Assembly: GCF_900290285.1 (NCBI RefSeq)
Contig: NZ_LT985754.1
Location: forward strand, 841,364 to 905,363
Source: Candidatus Centipeda massiliensis
GTDB taxonomy: Bacteria > Bacillota > Negativicutes > Selenomonadales > Selenomonadaceae
Length of the DNA: 64,000 nucleotides
Direction: 5' to 3'
Below the pieces are notes generated by a model that saw nothing but the letters and a program-made list of their open reading frames with translations, ran no database searches and had not been told where the DNA came from. The first letter of the stretch is position 1. The number at the start of each line of letters is the position of its first letter. Below are positions 16,755 through 23,745 of this stretch, in pieces. A program made the position numbers and the translations under genes.

Positions 16755-17019
16755 CACGTTCATACTGTCACCCGAGGCGAAAGCGGATTTGGAGTACTGG
16801 AAGAGCGTCCCGGCACCGAAAACGATGGAACGTATCATGAGATTGATTCGGGATACGATGGAAAACGGCTACAGGGGGATTGGACGACCCGAGCCGTTGA
16901 AGGAAAAGCGCTATCGTGGCTGTTGGAGCAAACGCATCGACAAAGAACACCGGTTTATCTTTCGCATTCAAAATAATACCTTGGAGATTGTTTCCTGTCG
17001 AACGCACTATGAAAAATAA
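16741..17019 (+). CDS. Txe/YoeB family mRNA interferase toxin
   Basis: A 92-residue ribosome-dependent RNase. The C-terminal half carries the YoeB signature: EPLKEKRYRGCWSKRID, EHRFIFRI and SCRTHY. By alignment in memory with E. coli YoeB (84 residues), the catalytic residues would be Glu51, Arg71, His89 and Tyr90, all present. In E. coli, YoeB pairs with a Phd/YefM antitoxin, whereas here the partner is RelB/DinJ-like. A short inverted-repeat element starts three bases after the stop codon. Confidence 0.9.
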   Translation: MLLNSTFILSPEAKADLEYWKSVPAPKTMERIMRLIRDTMENGYRGIGRPEPLKEKRYRGCWSKRIDKEHRFIFRIQNNTLEIVSCRTHYEK

Positions 17020-17022
17020 CGA

Positions 17023-17083
17023 GGGAATCTCTGATTATATGGAGTTCGTCAAGATGGCGTGGCTGAATTTATCAGCGATTCCC
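17023..17083. mobile_element. Short MITE-like element (61 bp) with imperfect terminal inverted repeats
   Basis: The left end GGGAATCTCTGATTATAT and right end AATTTATCAGCGATTCCC are imperfect inverted repeats. The right 38 bases, read on the minus strand, match the left end of the larger element at 29051 over about 34 positions with few differences. It looks like an internally deleted copy. Confidence 0.6.
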
Positions 17084-17109
17084 TAAGATGGGCTCGTATA
17101 TAGACAATG

Positions 17110-17144
17110 AAACGAGGATACTGCAACGTGCAGTATCCTCGTTT
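17110..17144. terminator. Bidirectional terminator between yoeB and carbonic anhydrase
   Basis: A perfect 16-base-pair stem (17110-17125 with 17129-17144) around loop ACG, starting AAACGAGG and ending CCTCGTTT. It gives A/T tails on both sides, between genes that face each other. Confidence 0.85.
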
Positions 17145-17166
17145 GTGTTGGTTCAACATATTATTC

Positions 17167-17715
17167 TTACTTCGCTGCGCCGACCTTCTCCGCCTCCTCG
17201 ACGACGATGAGGCGGCCTGTGTGTACGTCGTAGACATAGCCGTGGATCACGATGGCAGCGGGAACGAGCGGGTGCGTCCGCAGGCGGCGTACGTCGCGCA
17301 CAAGGTTCTCCTCAAGCGTACCACTGATCGGCATAAAGTCGATGTAGTGCGCCTCCGTTGGGTCGATCCCATGCACATGGGCATCCGATGCGAAGAGTTC
17401 CCGCGCCTCCTCGTTTGTAAAGCCCATCATTCCGCAGTGTGTGTGCTGGATGATGAACCATTCTCTCGTTCCGAGCATCTTGTAGGAGATGAGGAGGGAA
17501 CGAATGACATCATCCGTGACACGTCCGCCCGCATTGCGGATCACGTGCGCATCGCCTTTTGCAAGCCCCGCGAATTTCGCGGGATCGAGACGGCAGTCCA
17601 TACAGGTGACAATGGCGATATTTCGCGCTGGATGGTGCGACAGGCTCCCCTTGTCGCCGAACTCCTCGACGTACAGTGCATTTGCCGCATGGATCGCTTT
17701 TACATTCTTGTCCAT
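17167..17715 (-). CDS. Beta-class carbonic anhydrase
   Basis: Converts CO2 and bicarbonate. The 182-residue protein has the small beta-class zinc site: CMDCR (Cys38, with Asp40 and Arg42 as the catalytic pair) and HTHCG (His91, Cys94). The NAGGRVTDD segment after it is also typical. The C-terminal part ends with VYDVHTGRL. The length fits the short type found in many Firmicutes. AAGGAAGG-like sequence lies before the ATG. It stands downstream of rpmB on the same strand but a terminator separates them. Confidence 0.93.
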   Translation of the reverse strand: MDKNVKAIHAANALYVEEFGDKGSLSHHPARNIAIVTCMDCRLDPAKFAGLAKGDAHVIRNAGGRVTDDVIRSLLISYKMLGTREWFIIQHTHCGMMGFTNEEARELFASDAHVHGIDPTEAHYIDFMPISGTLEENLVRDVRRLRTHPLVPAAIVIHGYVYDVHTGRLIVVEEAEKVGAAK

Positions 17716-17743
17716 TCAATCATCCCTTCCTTATCTATAGAAA

Positions 17744-17772
17744 AAACCGCCCGAACTGCCGGACGGCTTTCT
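17744..17772 (-). terminator. Terminator after rpmB
   Basis: On the minus strand AGCCGTCCG pairs with CGGGCGGTT (one G-T pair), followed by a T-run (AAAAAA at 17741-17746 on the plus strand). Confidence 0.75.
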
Positions 17773-17784
17773 CTATGCACTTGC

Positions 17785-17976
17785 TTACACGGCACGCTCG
17801 ACGTTGCCGGAACGCAGGCAGCGCGTGCATACATTGACGTGTTTGACCTCACCCTTCACAAGGGCGCGGACACGCTGAATATTCGGCTTCCACTTGCGTT
17901 TCGTCTTTACATGAGAGTGGCTCACATTGTTGCCGCTCATCGGCCCCTTGCCGCAGACCTCGCATACACTTGCCAT
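17785..17976 (-). CDS. rpmB: 50S ribosomal protein L28
   Basis: A 63-residue ribosomal protein. It keeps the NNVSHSHVKTKRKWKPN core of L28. Four cysteines, Cys5/Cys8 (CEVC) and Cys50/Cys53 (CTRC), make it the zinc-binding (C+) form. GGAGG lies before the ATG on the minus strand. A promoter with TATAAT (minus strand, 18029-18034) and TTGCCT at 17-base spacing precedes it. Confidence 0.97.
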   Translation of the reverse strand: MASVCEVCGKGPMSGNNVSHSHVKTKRKWKPNIQRVRALVKGEVKHVNVCTRCLRSGNVERAV

Positions 17977-18028
17977 TGCTACACCTCCTCAACGCGCACT
18001 TCACTCAAGCTGCGCGCAATACCGTGCT

Positions 18029-18057
18029 ATTATACTATGATTCCCTCCATTAGGCAA
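18029..18057 (-). promoter_or_regulatory. Promoter of rpmB
   Basis: On the minus strand, TTGCCT (18057-18052) and TATAAT (18034-18029) with a 17-base spacer, 53 bases before the rpmB start. Confidence 0.65.
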
Positions 18058-18149
18058 GACACTACGAAAAATTTTCTATAGAATCGCATATAGCTATGAA
18101 CAGATAGAAGGATTTTATCAATGAAAGATGAAAAACATTCAAGTTTTTC

Positions 18150-18177
18150 TTGATATTTGGAAAAAAAGTAGTATTAT
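18150..18177 (+). promoter_or_regulatory. Promoter of codY
   Basis: TTGATA (18150-18155) and TATTAT (18172-18177), spacer 16. Some 75 bases upstream, AATTTTCTATAGAAT (18070-18084) partly matches the CodY box. Confidence 0.5.
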
Positions 18178-18266
18178 GTTTATAGAAGGAAAAATGTTTT
18201 TTACGGGGTGTGGTTATTTGTTTCACAGGGCTGTGCGGACAGCCTGAGAAAAGGGGGAGGATTCAG

Positions 18267-19097
18267 ATGATTACATTGCTGGGAAAAACGCGGCAGATCA
18301 ATCGTCTGCTCCAGCGCTCGGAGAGTGTTGAGTACGATGGGATCTCGCGCGTGTTGAGCAATGTCCTTGAGGCGAATGTCTATATTACCGATGAGGGCGG
18401 AAAAATTTGCGGATATGCCCTTTTTGATGATGACGATGACCTCATGATGAACGAAGTGATCGAGCTTGGACAGTTCCCGCGGAAATATGTCGACTGGCTC
18501 AATCGACTGGAGGAGACGCATGCCAATATCCGTGTGGATACGGATGGTGCGTCCTACGAAAAGGAGATGGCGGAGCTGTTCCGCGAGCAGAACATCGTCA
18601 TCACGCCGATCTACGGTCCACGACGCAGACTGGGAACCCTCGTCGTGGCAAGCGGCAAGAAAGAGTTCGGGGATCCTGACCTCCTGCTCTCAGAGTATGG
18701 CGCGACTGTCGTTGGTATGGAGATGCTGCGTGATGCGGCGCAGAAGAGCGAGGTCGAGGCGCGTCAGCGCGAAGCCGTTCGCATTGCCGTGGAGACGCTC
18801 TCATACTCCGAGCGCAAGGCAGCGCATGCAATTCTGCAGGAACTGGCGAGCCAAGGTAAGTTCGAGGGAAGACTTATCGCATCGCGCATCGCCGACGAGG
18901 CGAAGATCACGCGCTCGGTCATTGTCAACGCGCTGCGCAAGTTCGAGTCCGCAGGTGTCATCGAGTCGAAGTCGCTCGGCATGAAGGGGACGTTCGTGCG
19001 CGTCACGAATTCCTATCTCATGGAGAAGCTGCCGGAACTTGAGGAATACGCTGCCGATGTCCAGTGGGCAAATCTCGGCAGCGGTGTCAATCTTTGA
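18267..19097 (+). CDS. codY: GTP- and branched-chain-amino-acid-sensing regulator CodY
   Basis: CodY represses nutrient-scavenging genes when GTP and isoleucine are plentiful. The 276-residue protein has the N-terminal GAF sensor (MITLLGKTRQINRLLQ and the central acidic DDDDD patch) and a C-terminal winged helix-turn-helix at about residues 205-260 (ASRIADEAKITRSVIVNALRKF, ESAGVIESKSLGMKGTFV), the strongly conserved recognition helix. GGGGGAGG (18253-18260) fixes the start at 18267. Likely targets in this window are brnQ and ilvE, which is inference from known CodY regulons. Confidence 0.96.
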   Translation: MITLLGKTRQINRLLQRSESVEYDGISRVLSNVLEANVYITDEGGKICGYALFDDDDDLMMNEVIELGQFPRKYVDWLNRLEETHANIRVDTDGASYEKEMAELFREQNIVITPIYGPRRRLGTLVVASGKKEFGDPDLLLSEYGATVVGMEMLRDAAQKSEVEARQREAVRIAVETLSYSERKAAHAILQELASQGKFEGRLIASRIADEAKITRSVIVNALRKFESAGVIESKSLGMKGTFVRVTNSYLMEKLPELEEYAADVQWANLGSGVNL

Positions 19098-19131
19098 CAA
19101 AGCGCTCATATTATAGCGCAAATAAAAGATG

Positions 19132-19160
19132 TTGACAAGCGGTTCAAAATCTCATATAAT
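19132..19160 (+). promoter_or_regulatory. Promoter of the tRNA Glu-Asp-Phe operon
   Basis: A perfect consensus: TTGACA (19132-19137), 17-base spacer, TATAAT (19155-19160). A strong hairpin, GCGGCGGA (19176-19183) with TCCGCCGC (19199-19206), lies in the leader before the first tRNA. Confidence 0.92.
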
Positions 19161-19219
19161 TGCCTTCGTGAGTGTGCGGCGGATACCCCCGCGGGTGTTC
19201 CGCCGCCGTTCATGAGTTT

Positions 19220-19294
19220 GGCGCGTTGGTCAAGTGGTTAAGACACCGCCCTTTCACGGCGGCTTCACGGGTTCGAATCCCGTACGCGTCACCA
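19220..19294 (+). tRNA. tRNA-Glu (TTC)
   Basis: The acceptor GGCGCGT pairs with ACGCGTC, the anticodon loop CTTTCAC gives TTC, the T-arm has GTTCGAATC, and CCA is encoded at 19292-19294. Confidence 0.97.
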
Positions 19295-19300
19295 ATATAC

Positions 19301-19377
19301 GGCCCGGTAGTTTAGTTGGTTAGAATGCCGCCCTGTCACGGCGGAGGTCGTGGGTTCAAGTCCCATCCGGGTCGCCA
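19301..19377 (+). tRNA. tRNA-Asp (GTC)
   Basis: The acceptor GGCCCGG pairs with CCGGGTC, the anticodon loop CTGTCAC gives GTC, the T-arm has GTTCAAGTC and CCA is encoded. Six bases separate it from tRNA-Glu. Confidence 0.97.
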
Positions 19378-19388
19378 TTTTTCCTTTT

Positions 19389-19464
19389 GCCTCGGTAGCT
19401 CAGTTGGTAGAGCAGGGGACTGAAAATCCCCGTGTCAGTGGTTCGATTCCGCTCTGAGGCACCA
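19389..19464 (+). tRNA. tRNA-Phe (GAA)
   Basis: The acceptor GCCTCGG pairs with CTGAGGC, the anticodon loop CTGAAAA gives GAA, the T-arm has GTTCGATTC and CCA is encoded. Last gene of the three-tRNA operon. Confidence 0.97.
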
Positions 19465-19546
19465 CCTTGTCGTTTGATCTCCAGTACAGCAGTGCACTGG
19501 GGATTTTTTTGTAGAGTCATTTCATCGATCCAAAGGAGCTTTTGCC

Positions 19547-20158
19547 GTGGAATATTTCTCTCAGATTTTTCTTTCGTTCATTGCCTCGTGGGGGTATGTC
19601 GCCGTCGCTGTGCTCATGGCGGCAGAAAACGCCTGCATACCGATCCCGAGCGAGCTGATCCTCGGCTTTGCGGGCTATCTCGTCTTTGCGGGACACATGT
19701 CGTTCGAGGGTGCTCTGCTCGCGGGCATGGTCGGCGGACTTCTTGGCTCCATCTTTGCTTATGAAGTCGGCGCACGCGGCGGGCGCCCGTTCGTGGATCA
19801 ATACGGGAAATATTTTTTCATCAAGAAATCCCATGTCGATACAGCGCAGGATTGGTTTGATCGCTATGGACTCAAGGCGGTGTTCTTCAGCCGTATGCTG
19901 CCCGTCGTACGCACGTTCATCTCGCTGCCGGCGGGGTTTGCACGCGTCGATAAGAAGCGCTTTTTCACCTACACCATCGCAGGCTCTCTCCCGTGGACGG
20001 CGATGATTCTCTATGCGGGGCTAATGCTCGGAGAGAATTGGACGGATCTCATGGAGTACGGGCATGAGGCAAGCCTTATCTTTGTCGTATGTTCTGTCAT
20101 CGCGATCGTCTATTTCTATCTCAAGTGGAAGAAGAAAAAGAAGCGTCATTTGCGCTGA
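19547..20158 (+). CDS. DedA family membrane protein
   Basis: A 203-residue inner-membrane protein of the DedA/SNARE-associated family, whose members act in lipid-carrier (undecaprenyl phosphate, phosphatidylethanolamine) recycling across the membrane. The signature is EN.CIPIPSE (residues 27-36), the G.YE.GARGG segment and FFSRMLPVVRTFISLPAGFARV (about residues 118-139), with several hydrophobic helices and a Lys-rich C-terminal tail. The start is GTG 19547 behind AAAGGAG. It follows the tRNAs and ends at a shared terminator with brnQ. Confidence 0.92.
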   Translation: MEYFSQIFLSFIASWGYVAVAVLMAAENACIPIPSELILGFAGYLVFAGHMSFEGALLAGMVGGLLGSIFAYEVGARGGRPFVDQYGKYFFIKKSHVDTAQDWFDRYGLKAVFFSRMLPVVRTFISLPAGFARVDKKRFFTYTIAGSLPWTAMILYAGLMLGENWTDLMEYGHEASLIFVVCSVIAIVYFYLKWKKKKKRHLR

Positions 20159-20165
20159 GCGAGAA

Positions 20166-20207
20166 AAAACAGCTGCACGAAGTGGATCGCTTCGTGCAGC
20201 TGTTTTT
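20166..20207. terminator. Bidirectional terminator between the DedA gene and brnQ
   Basis: CAGCTGCACGAAG (20170-20182) pairs perfectly with CTTCGTGCAGCTG (20190-20202), with AAAA before and TTTTT after. It serves both converging genes. Confidence 0.9.
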
Positions 20208-21540
20208 ACGTATGTACTTCCTTCACCGGTGCGGGCGCTGCCTGAAACAGCGAGATGCCAAGCCCGGCGAGTGCACCGACCACGGCGGGACAGACCCAGC
20301 CCATCATGATTGCATAGAACGGAATATACTCCACAAGCAGCGCGTGGATTGGAGCACTGCTTAGACCCGCTGCGTGCAGACCGTCAATCAGAGAGAACAC
20401 GAGCGTCAGCGCCATCGCGCCCTGATAGATGCTCCTCCGCCAACCGATCATGCGGTCGAACAGAGAGAGGACGACAAACACAATGACAAGAGGATAGATC
20501 GTCACGAGGAACGGAATCGCAAGCGCAATGATCTGTGTCAGCCCGATATTTGAGGCGGCAAAGCTAAAGAGAATCGAAAAGAGCAGCAGGCGCTCGTATG
20601 AGATGCGGCCTTTCAGCAGCTTGTTGAAGAACATCGCTGCGCTCGATGTGATGCCGCAGCAGGTTGTCAGGCATGCAAGCGCGATGATCACGGCGAGCAG
20701 GAGATTGCCCGCAGAGCCGAAGAAGATGCTGACCGCCCCCGATAGAATCTGGCCGCCGTTCTCCGGGTGACTGAGCACCGATGCACTTGTCGCGCCGATA
20801 TATGCGAGCGAGCCGTAGACTACCGCCATCAGCGTTACCGTAATCAGCCCCGAGATGAGGCATGCAGCACCAATCGCATGGGTGTCCGTAATGCCGCGCA
20901 GACGCACCGCATTTGCTACGAGTGCGCCAATGGCGATGGAGGCGAGCAGATCCATCGTTTGATAGCCGTCCTGAAAGCCCTGTGCGAACGGTGCCGCAAT
21001 GTAATTGCCCGTCGGCTCAAGCACCACACCGAGCGGCGCGTGAAATGCCTGCACAAAGAGAATGGCAAGCACAATGAGAAGTGCGGGTGTCAGCATCTTG
21101 CCCACGCGGTCAATGATCTTGTTCGGGTTCCGTGCGAGATAGTAGGACGCACCGAAGAAGAGTGCCGTGTAGATGAGCTGACCAACCGCGAGATTGTCCT
21201 CTGCGAGGAAGGGGCGAATCCCAATCTCAAACGAAACGGCTCCCGTGCGCGGCATCGCAAACAGCGGCCCGATGATGAGATAGAGGATCACGAGCAGCAC
21301 CGTTGCAAAGAGCGGCCATGTTTTACTGCGTAGGAGAGGCACATACTCGCCGCCCGCAAGTGCGATTGCCGTAATCCCGAGCAGCGGAAGCCCGATGCCC
21401 GTCGTCATAAAGCCGAGCATTGCAAGGAGCGTGTGCTCGCCTGCCGCCTGTCCGAGCGCGGTTGGGAAGATGAGATTGCCGGCGCCGAAGTAGATGGAGA
21501 ACATCATAAAGCCGAGCGTCAGCAGGTCTTTCTTTTTCAA
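20206..21540 (-). CDS. brnQ: Branched-chain amino acid carrier BrnQ
   Basis: A sodium- or proton-coupled importer of leucine, isoleucine and valine, about 444 residues with some twelve membrane segments. The N-terminal FSIYFGAGNLIFPTALGQAAG and the later LTTCCGITSSAAMFFNKLL segments are family hallmarks. The frame is open further upstream, but a promoter (21605-21633, minus strand) lies inside it, so translation must begin later. GGAGGG at 21557-21562 (minus strand) is seven bases before an ATA codon (21549) and 16 before a TTG (21540); neither is ideal. The annotated start is TTG. CodY control is likely but inferred. Confidence 0.88.
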   Translation of the reverse strand: MKKKDLLTLGFMMFSIYFGAGNLIFPTALGQAAGEHTLLAMLGFMTTGIGLPLLGITAIALAGGEYVPLLRSKTWPLFATVLLVILYLIIGPLFAMPRTGAVSFEIGIRPFLAEDNLAVGQLIYTALFFGASYYLARNPNKIIDRVGKMLTPALLIVLAILFVQAFHAPLGVVLEPTGNYIAAPFAQGFQDGYQTMDLLASIAIGALVANAVRLRGITDTHAIGAACLISGLITVTLMAVVYGSLAYIGATSASVLSHPENGGQILSGAVSIFFGSAGNLLLAVIIALACLTTCCGITSSAAMFFNKLLKGRISYERLLLFSILFSFAASNIGLTQIIALAIPFLVTIYPLVIVFVVLSLFDRMIGWRRSIYQGAMALTLVFSLIDGLHAAGLSSAPIHALLVEYIPFYAIMMGWVCPAVVGALAGLGISLFQAAPAPVKEVHT

Positions 21541-21604
21541 TGAGTTTATGGCAGTTCCCTCCAAAATTGTTACACAGAATAACAATGAAAATACAATATC
21601 CTTC

Positions 21605-21633
21605 ATTATTGCAGAATAAATCGTTTCTGTCAA
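21605..21633 (-). promoter_or_regulatory. Promoter of brnQ
   Basis: On the minus strand, TTGACA (21633-21628) and AATAAT (21610-21605), spacer 17. Confidence 0.6.
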
Positions 21634-21718
21634 ACGGTTCAGTGGGTGCTGCGGGAAAATTCTTGGGAAGCGTTGATAAAATGATCCGTCAGATTTTTCT
21701 CTGCCGGGGAAATTTTGC

Positions 21719-21747
21719 TTGACAGAAGATGGAGTTATGGATATACT
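21719..21747 (+). promoter_or_regulatory. Promoter of the tRNA Gly-Cys operon
   Basis: TTGACA (21719-21724) and TATACT (21742-21747), spacer 17, 38 bases before tRNA-Gly. Confidence 0.8.
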
Positions 21748-21784
21748 GTTAAAGTGTCGTGTGAACGGCGCAGGAAGATATTAT

Positions 21785-21859
21785 GCGGAAGTAGCTCAGT
21801 GGTAGAGCACCACCTTGCCAAGGTGGGGGTCGCGAGTTCGAGCCTCGTTTTCCGCTCCA
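21785..21859 (+). tRNA. tRNA-Gly (GCC)
   Basis: Acceptor GCGGAAG, the anticodon loop TTGCCAA gives GCC, the T-arm has GTTCGAGCC and a TCCA end is encoded. Confidence 0.96.
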
Positions 21860-21865
21860 TCTTTC

Positions 21866-21939
21866 GGCGACATAGCCAAGTGGTAAGGCCGAGGTCTGCA
21901 AAACCTTTATCCCCAGTTCGATTCTGGGTGTCGCCTCCA
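21866..21939 (+). tRNA. tRNA-Cys (GCA)
   Basis: The acceptor GGCGACA pairs with TGTCGCC, the anticodon loop CTGCAAA gives GCA, the T-arm has GTTCGATTC and TCCA is encoded. Followed by a terminator. Confidence 0.96.
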
Positions 21940-21951
21940 ATATGAAATGCG

Positions 21952-21980
21952 GTCTGGAAGGATTTCTTCCAGACTTTTTT
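21952..21980 (+). terminator. Terminator after tRNA-Cys
   Basis: GTCTGGAAG (21952-21960) pairs with CTTCCAGAC (21966-21974), followed by TTTTTT. Confidence 0.92.
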
Positions 21981-22012
21981 ACTATGTGTCTGTGTAAAAT
22001 GAGAGGAAACGA

Positions 22013-23326
22013 ATGCGGGGACGTTACAAGATACTTGTCTACGGCTGTCAGATGAACATCGCCGACGCGGAGCGCATGGAGGGTCAGCTGCAGGCGGCGG
22101 GCTATGCGCGGACGGAGGAGACGGCGGATGCCGACATCATTCTCATCAATACGTGCTGCGTGCGTGAGACGGCAGAGGACAAGGTCTATGGGAAGATCGG
22201 CGAGATCAAGAAGCTCAAGGAGAAGAATCCGAAGCTGATCTTCGGCATCGCGGGCTGCATGGCGCAGAAGGAGGGGGATAACCTCATGCGCCGTGCGCCG
22301 CACATCGACTTTGTGCTCGGCACGGGGAAGGTGCAGGAGCTTACGCGCATCGTTGCCGAGATTGCGGCGGAGCATTCGCCTGTCGTGGACGTGACGCTCT
22401 CGGACAGTGAGATCGCGGAGAACCTGCCTGTCGCACGCGGTGGAAAGTTCTCCGCGTGGGTGCCGATCATGTACGGTTGTAACAACTACTGCACTTACTG
22501 CATTGTGCCCTACGTGCGCGGACGTGAGCGCAGCCGCGCACCGGAGGAGGTCGTCGCGGAGGTGCGCCGTGCTGTCGCGGAGGGCTACCGTGAGGTGACG
22601 CTCCTCGGACAGAACGTGAACTCCTACGGCAAGGATCACAGGCAGGCGGATTTTGCCGACCTCCTGCGCATGGTGGACGAGGTCGAGGGAATCCGCCGCG
22701 TGCGCTTTATGACCTCGCACCCGAAGGACATCAGCGACAAGCTGATTGATACGATCAAGCATGGTGAACACATCTGCGAGCACATCCATCTTCCGGTGCA
22801 GTACGGCAGCAACCGCATTTTGAAGGCGATGAACCGCGTCTATACGGTGGAGCAGTACCGTGAGCGTGCGCAGCGCGTGCGTGAAGCACTGCCGGACGCG
22901 AGCCTGACGACCGATCTCATTGTAGGGTTTCCGGGGGAGACAGACGAGGACTTTGCCGAGATGCTCGCGTTTCTGCGCGAGATGCGCTACGACTCGGCAT
23001 ATACTTTCCTCTACTCGAAGCGTTCGGGAACGCCTGCCGCGACAATGGCAGATCAGGTGGAGGATGAGGTGAAGCATGCGCGGCTCAATGCACTCATGGA
23101 GGAGCAGAACGCGATCAGCCGCGCGATCAATGACCGTCTGCTCGGCGCGGAGGTCGAGGTCATGGTCGAGGGCGCGAGCAAGAACGACCCGACTGTTTGG
23201 AGCGGGCGCACGCGCACGAACAAGATTGTGCTCTTCCCGCATGGGAGCGAGCAGGAGGGCGACTTTGTGCAGGTGAAGATCACGCAGCCGCAGACATGGG
23301 TGCTGAAGGGCGAGATCGTTCATTGA
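22013..23326 (+). CDS. miaB: tRNA-2-methylthio-N6-dimethylallyladenosine synthase
   Basis: MiaB is a radical-SAM enzyme that adds a methylthio group to i6A37 in tRNAs. The 437-residue protein has three cysteines of the N-terminal iron-sulfur cluster (Cys12 in YGCQMN, Cys48 in the NTCCVRE segment, Cys82 in AGCMAQ). The radical-SAM cluster is C-x3-C-x2-C at Cys156, Cys160 and Cys163 (CNNYCTYC). The C-terminal TRAM domain includes NDRLLGAEVEVMVEG. AGAGGAAAC precedes the ATG. It stands alone between the tRNA terminator and a structured gap. Confidence 0.97.
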   Translation: MRGRYKILVYGCQMNIADAERMEGQLQAAGYARTEETADADIILINTCCVRETAEDKVYGKIGEIKKLKEKNPKLIFGIAGCMAQKEGDNLMRRAPHIDFVLGTGKVQELTRIVAEIAAEHSPVVDVTLSDSEIAENLPVARGGKFSAWVPIMYGCNNYCTYCIVPYVRGRERSRAPEEVVAEVRRAVAEGYREVTLLGQNVNSYGKDHRQADFADLLRMVDEVEGIRRVRFMTSHPKDISDKLIDTIKHGEHICEHIHLPVQYGSNRILKAMNRVYTVEQYRERAQRVREALPDASLTTDLIVGFPGETDEDFAEMLAFLREMRYDSAYTFLYSKRSGTPAATMADQVEDEVKHARLNALMEEQNAISRAINDRLLGAEVEVMVEGASKNDPTVWSGRTRTNKIVLFPHGSEQEGDFVQVKITQPQTWVLKGEIVH

Positions 23327-23745
23327 TTACGATGTGAGCCCCACGCGAACACCTCGTTCCGCAAGTGATCGCACACTTGTTCGCCTAAATACCTGCGAAT
23401 TCCAAACGCGCTTCGCTTGAACGAATAAAATTCGCAGGGGGCGAAACGCGAGAGCGGTCAACGTCAACCAATCACACATCGCTAACGCTCGTGTTCTTGG
23501 GACGTTTTCCCATACGACCTGTTTCCCAATCAGCTACGCCCTACGGGCTTGCTTCTTGGACAGGTCAGTATTTTCTCACTTGCTTCACTAGGGTTCGCTC
23601 AGGGCTTCACATCATGTATACACCGCACTCACAAAGCCCCCCCTGCCGCAGCGGGGGAGGTGGCACGCGTCAGCGTGACGGTGGGGGCGCTTTGAGCAAT
23701 GCGCTGCTATCTTTTGTTTTTATCACATGATTTAGGAGGTTTGTT
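23327..23745. other. 419-base non-coding gap with several inverted repeats
   Basis: No protein gene is supported here. The stretch holds four palindromic segments: GCGAACA/TGTTCGC with an inner CAAGTG/CACTTG (about 23347-23386), CTGCGAATT/AATTCGCAG (about 23393-23439), GACCTGT/ACAGGTC (23516-23566) and the repeat copy at 23632-23694. It ends at the mutS ribosome site (AGGAGG). The first part may be a decayed mobile or repeat element. Confidence 0.5.
23632..23694 (+). repeat. Structured intergenic repeat, copy 3
   Basis: An outer pair CAAAGC/GCTTTG encloses a C-rich hairpin (CCCCTGC/GCAGCGGGG) and a CACGC/GCGTG hairpin, followed by GGTGGGGG. Same order of parts as the copies at 376-427 and 3194-3244. 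Confidence 0.65.
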
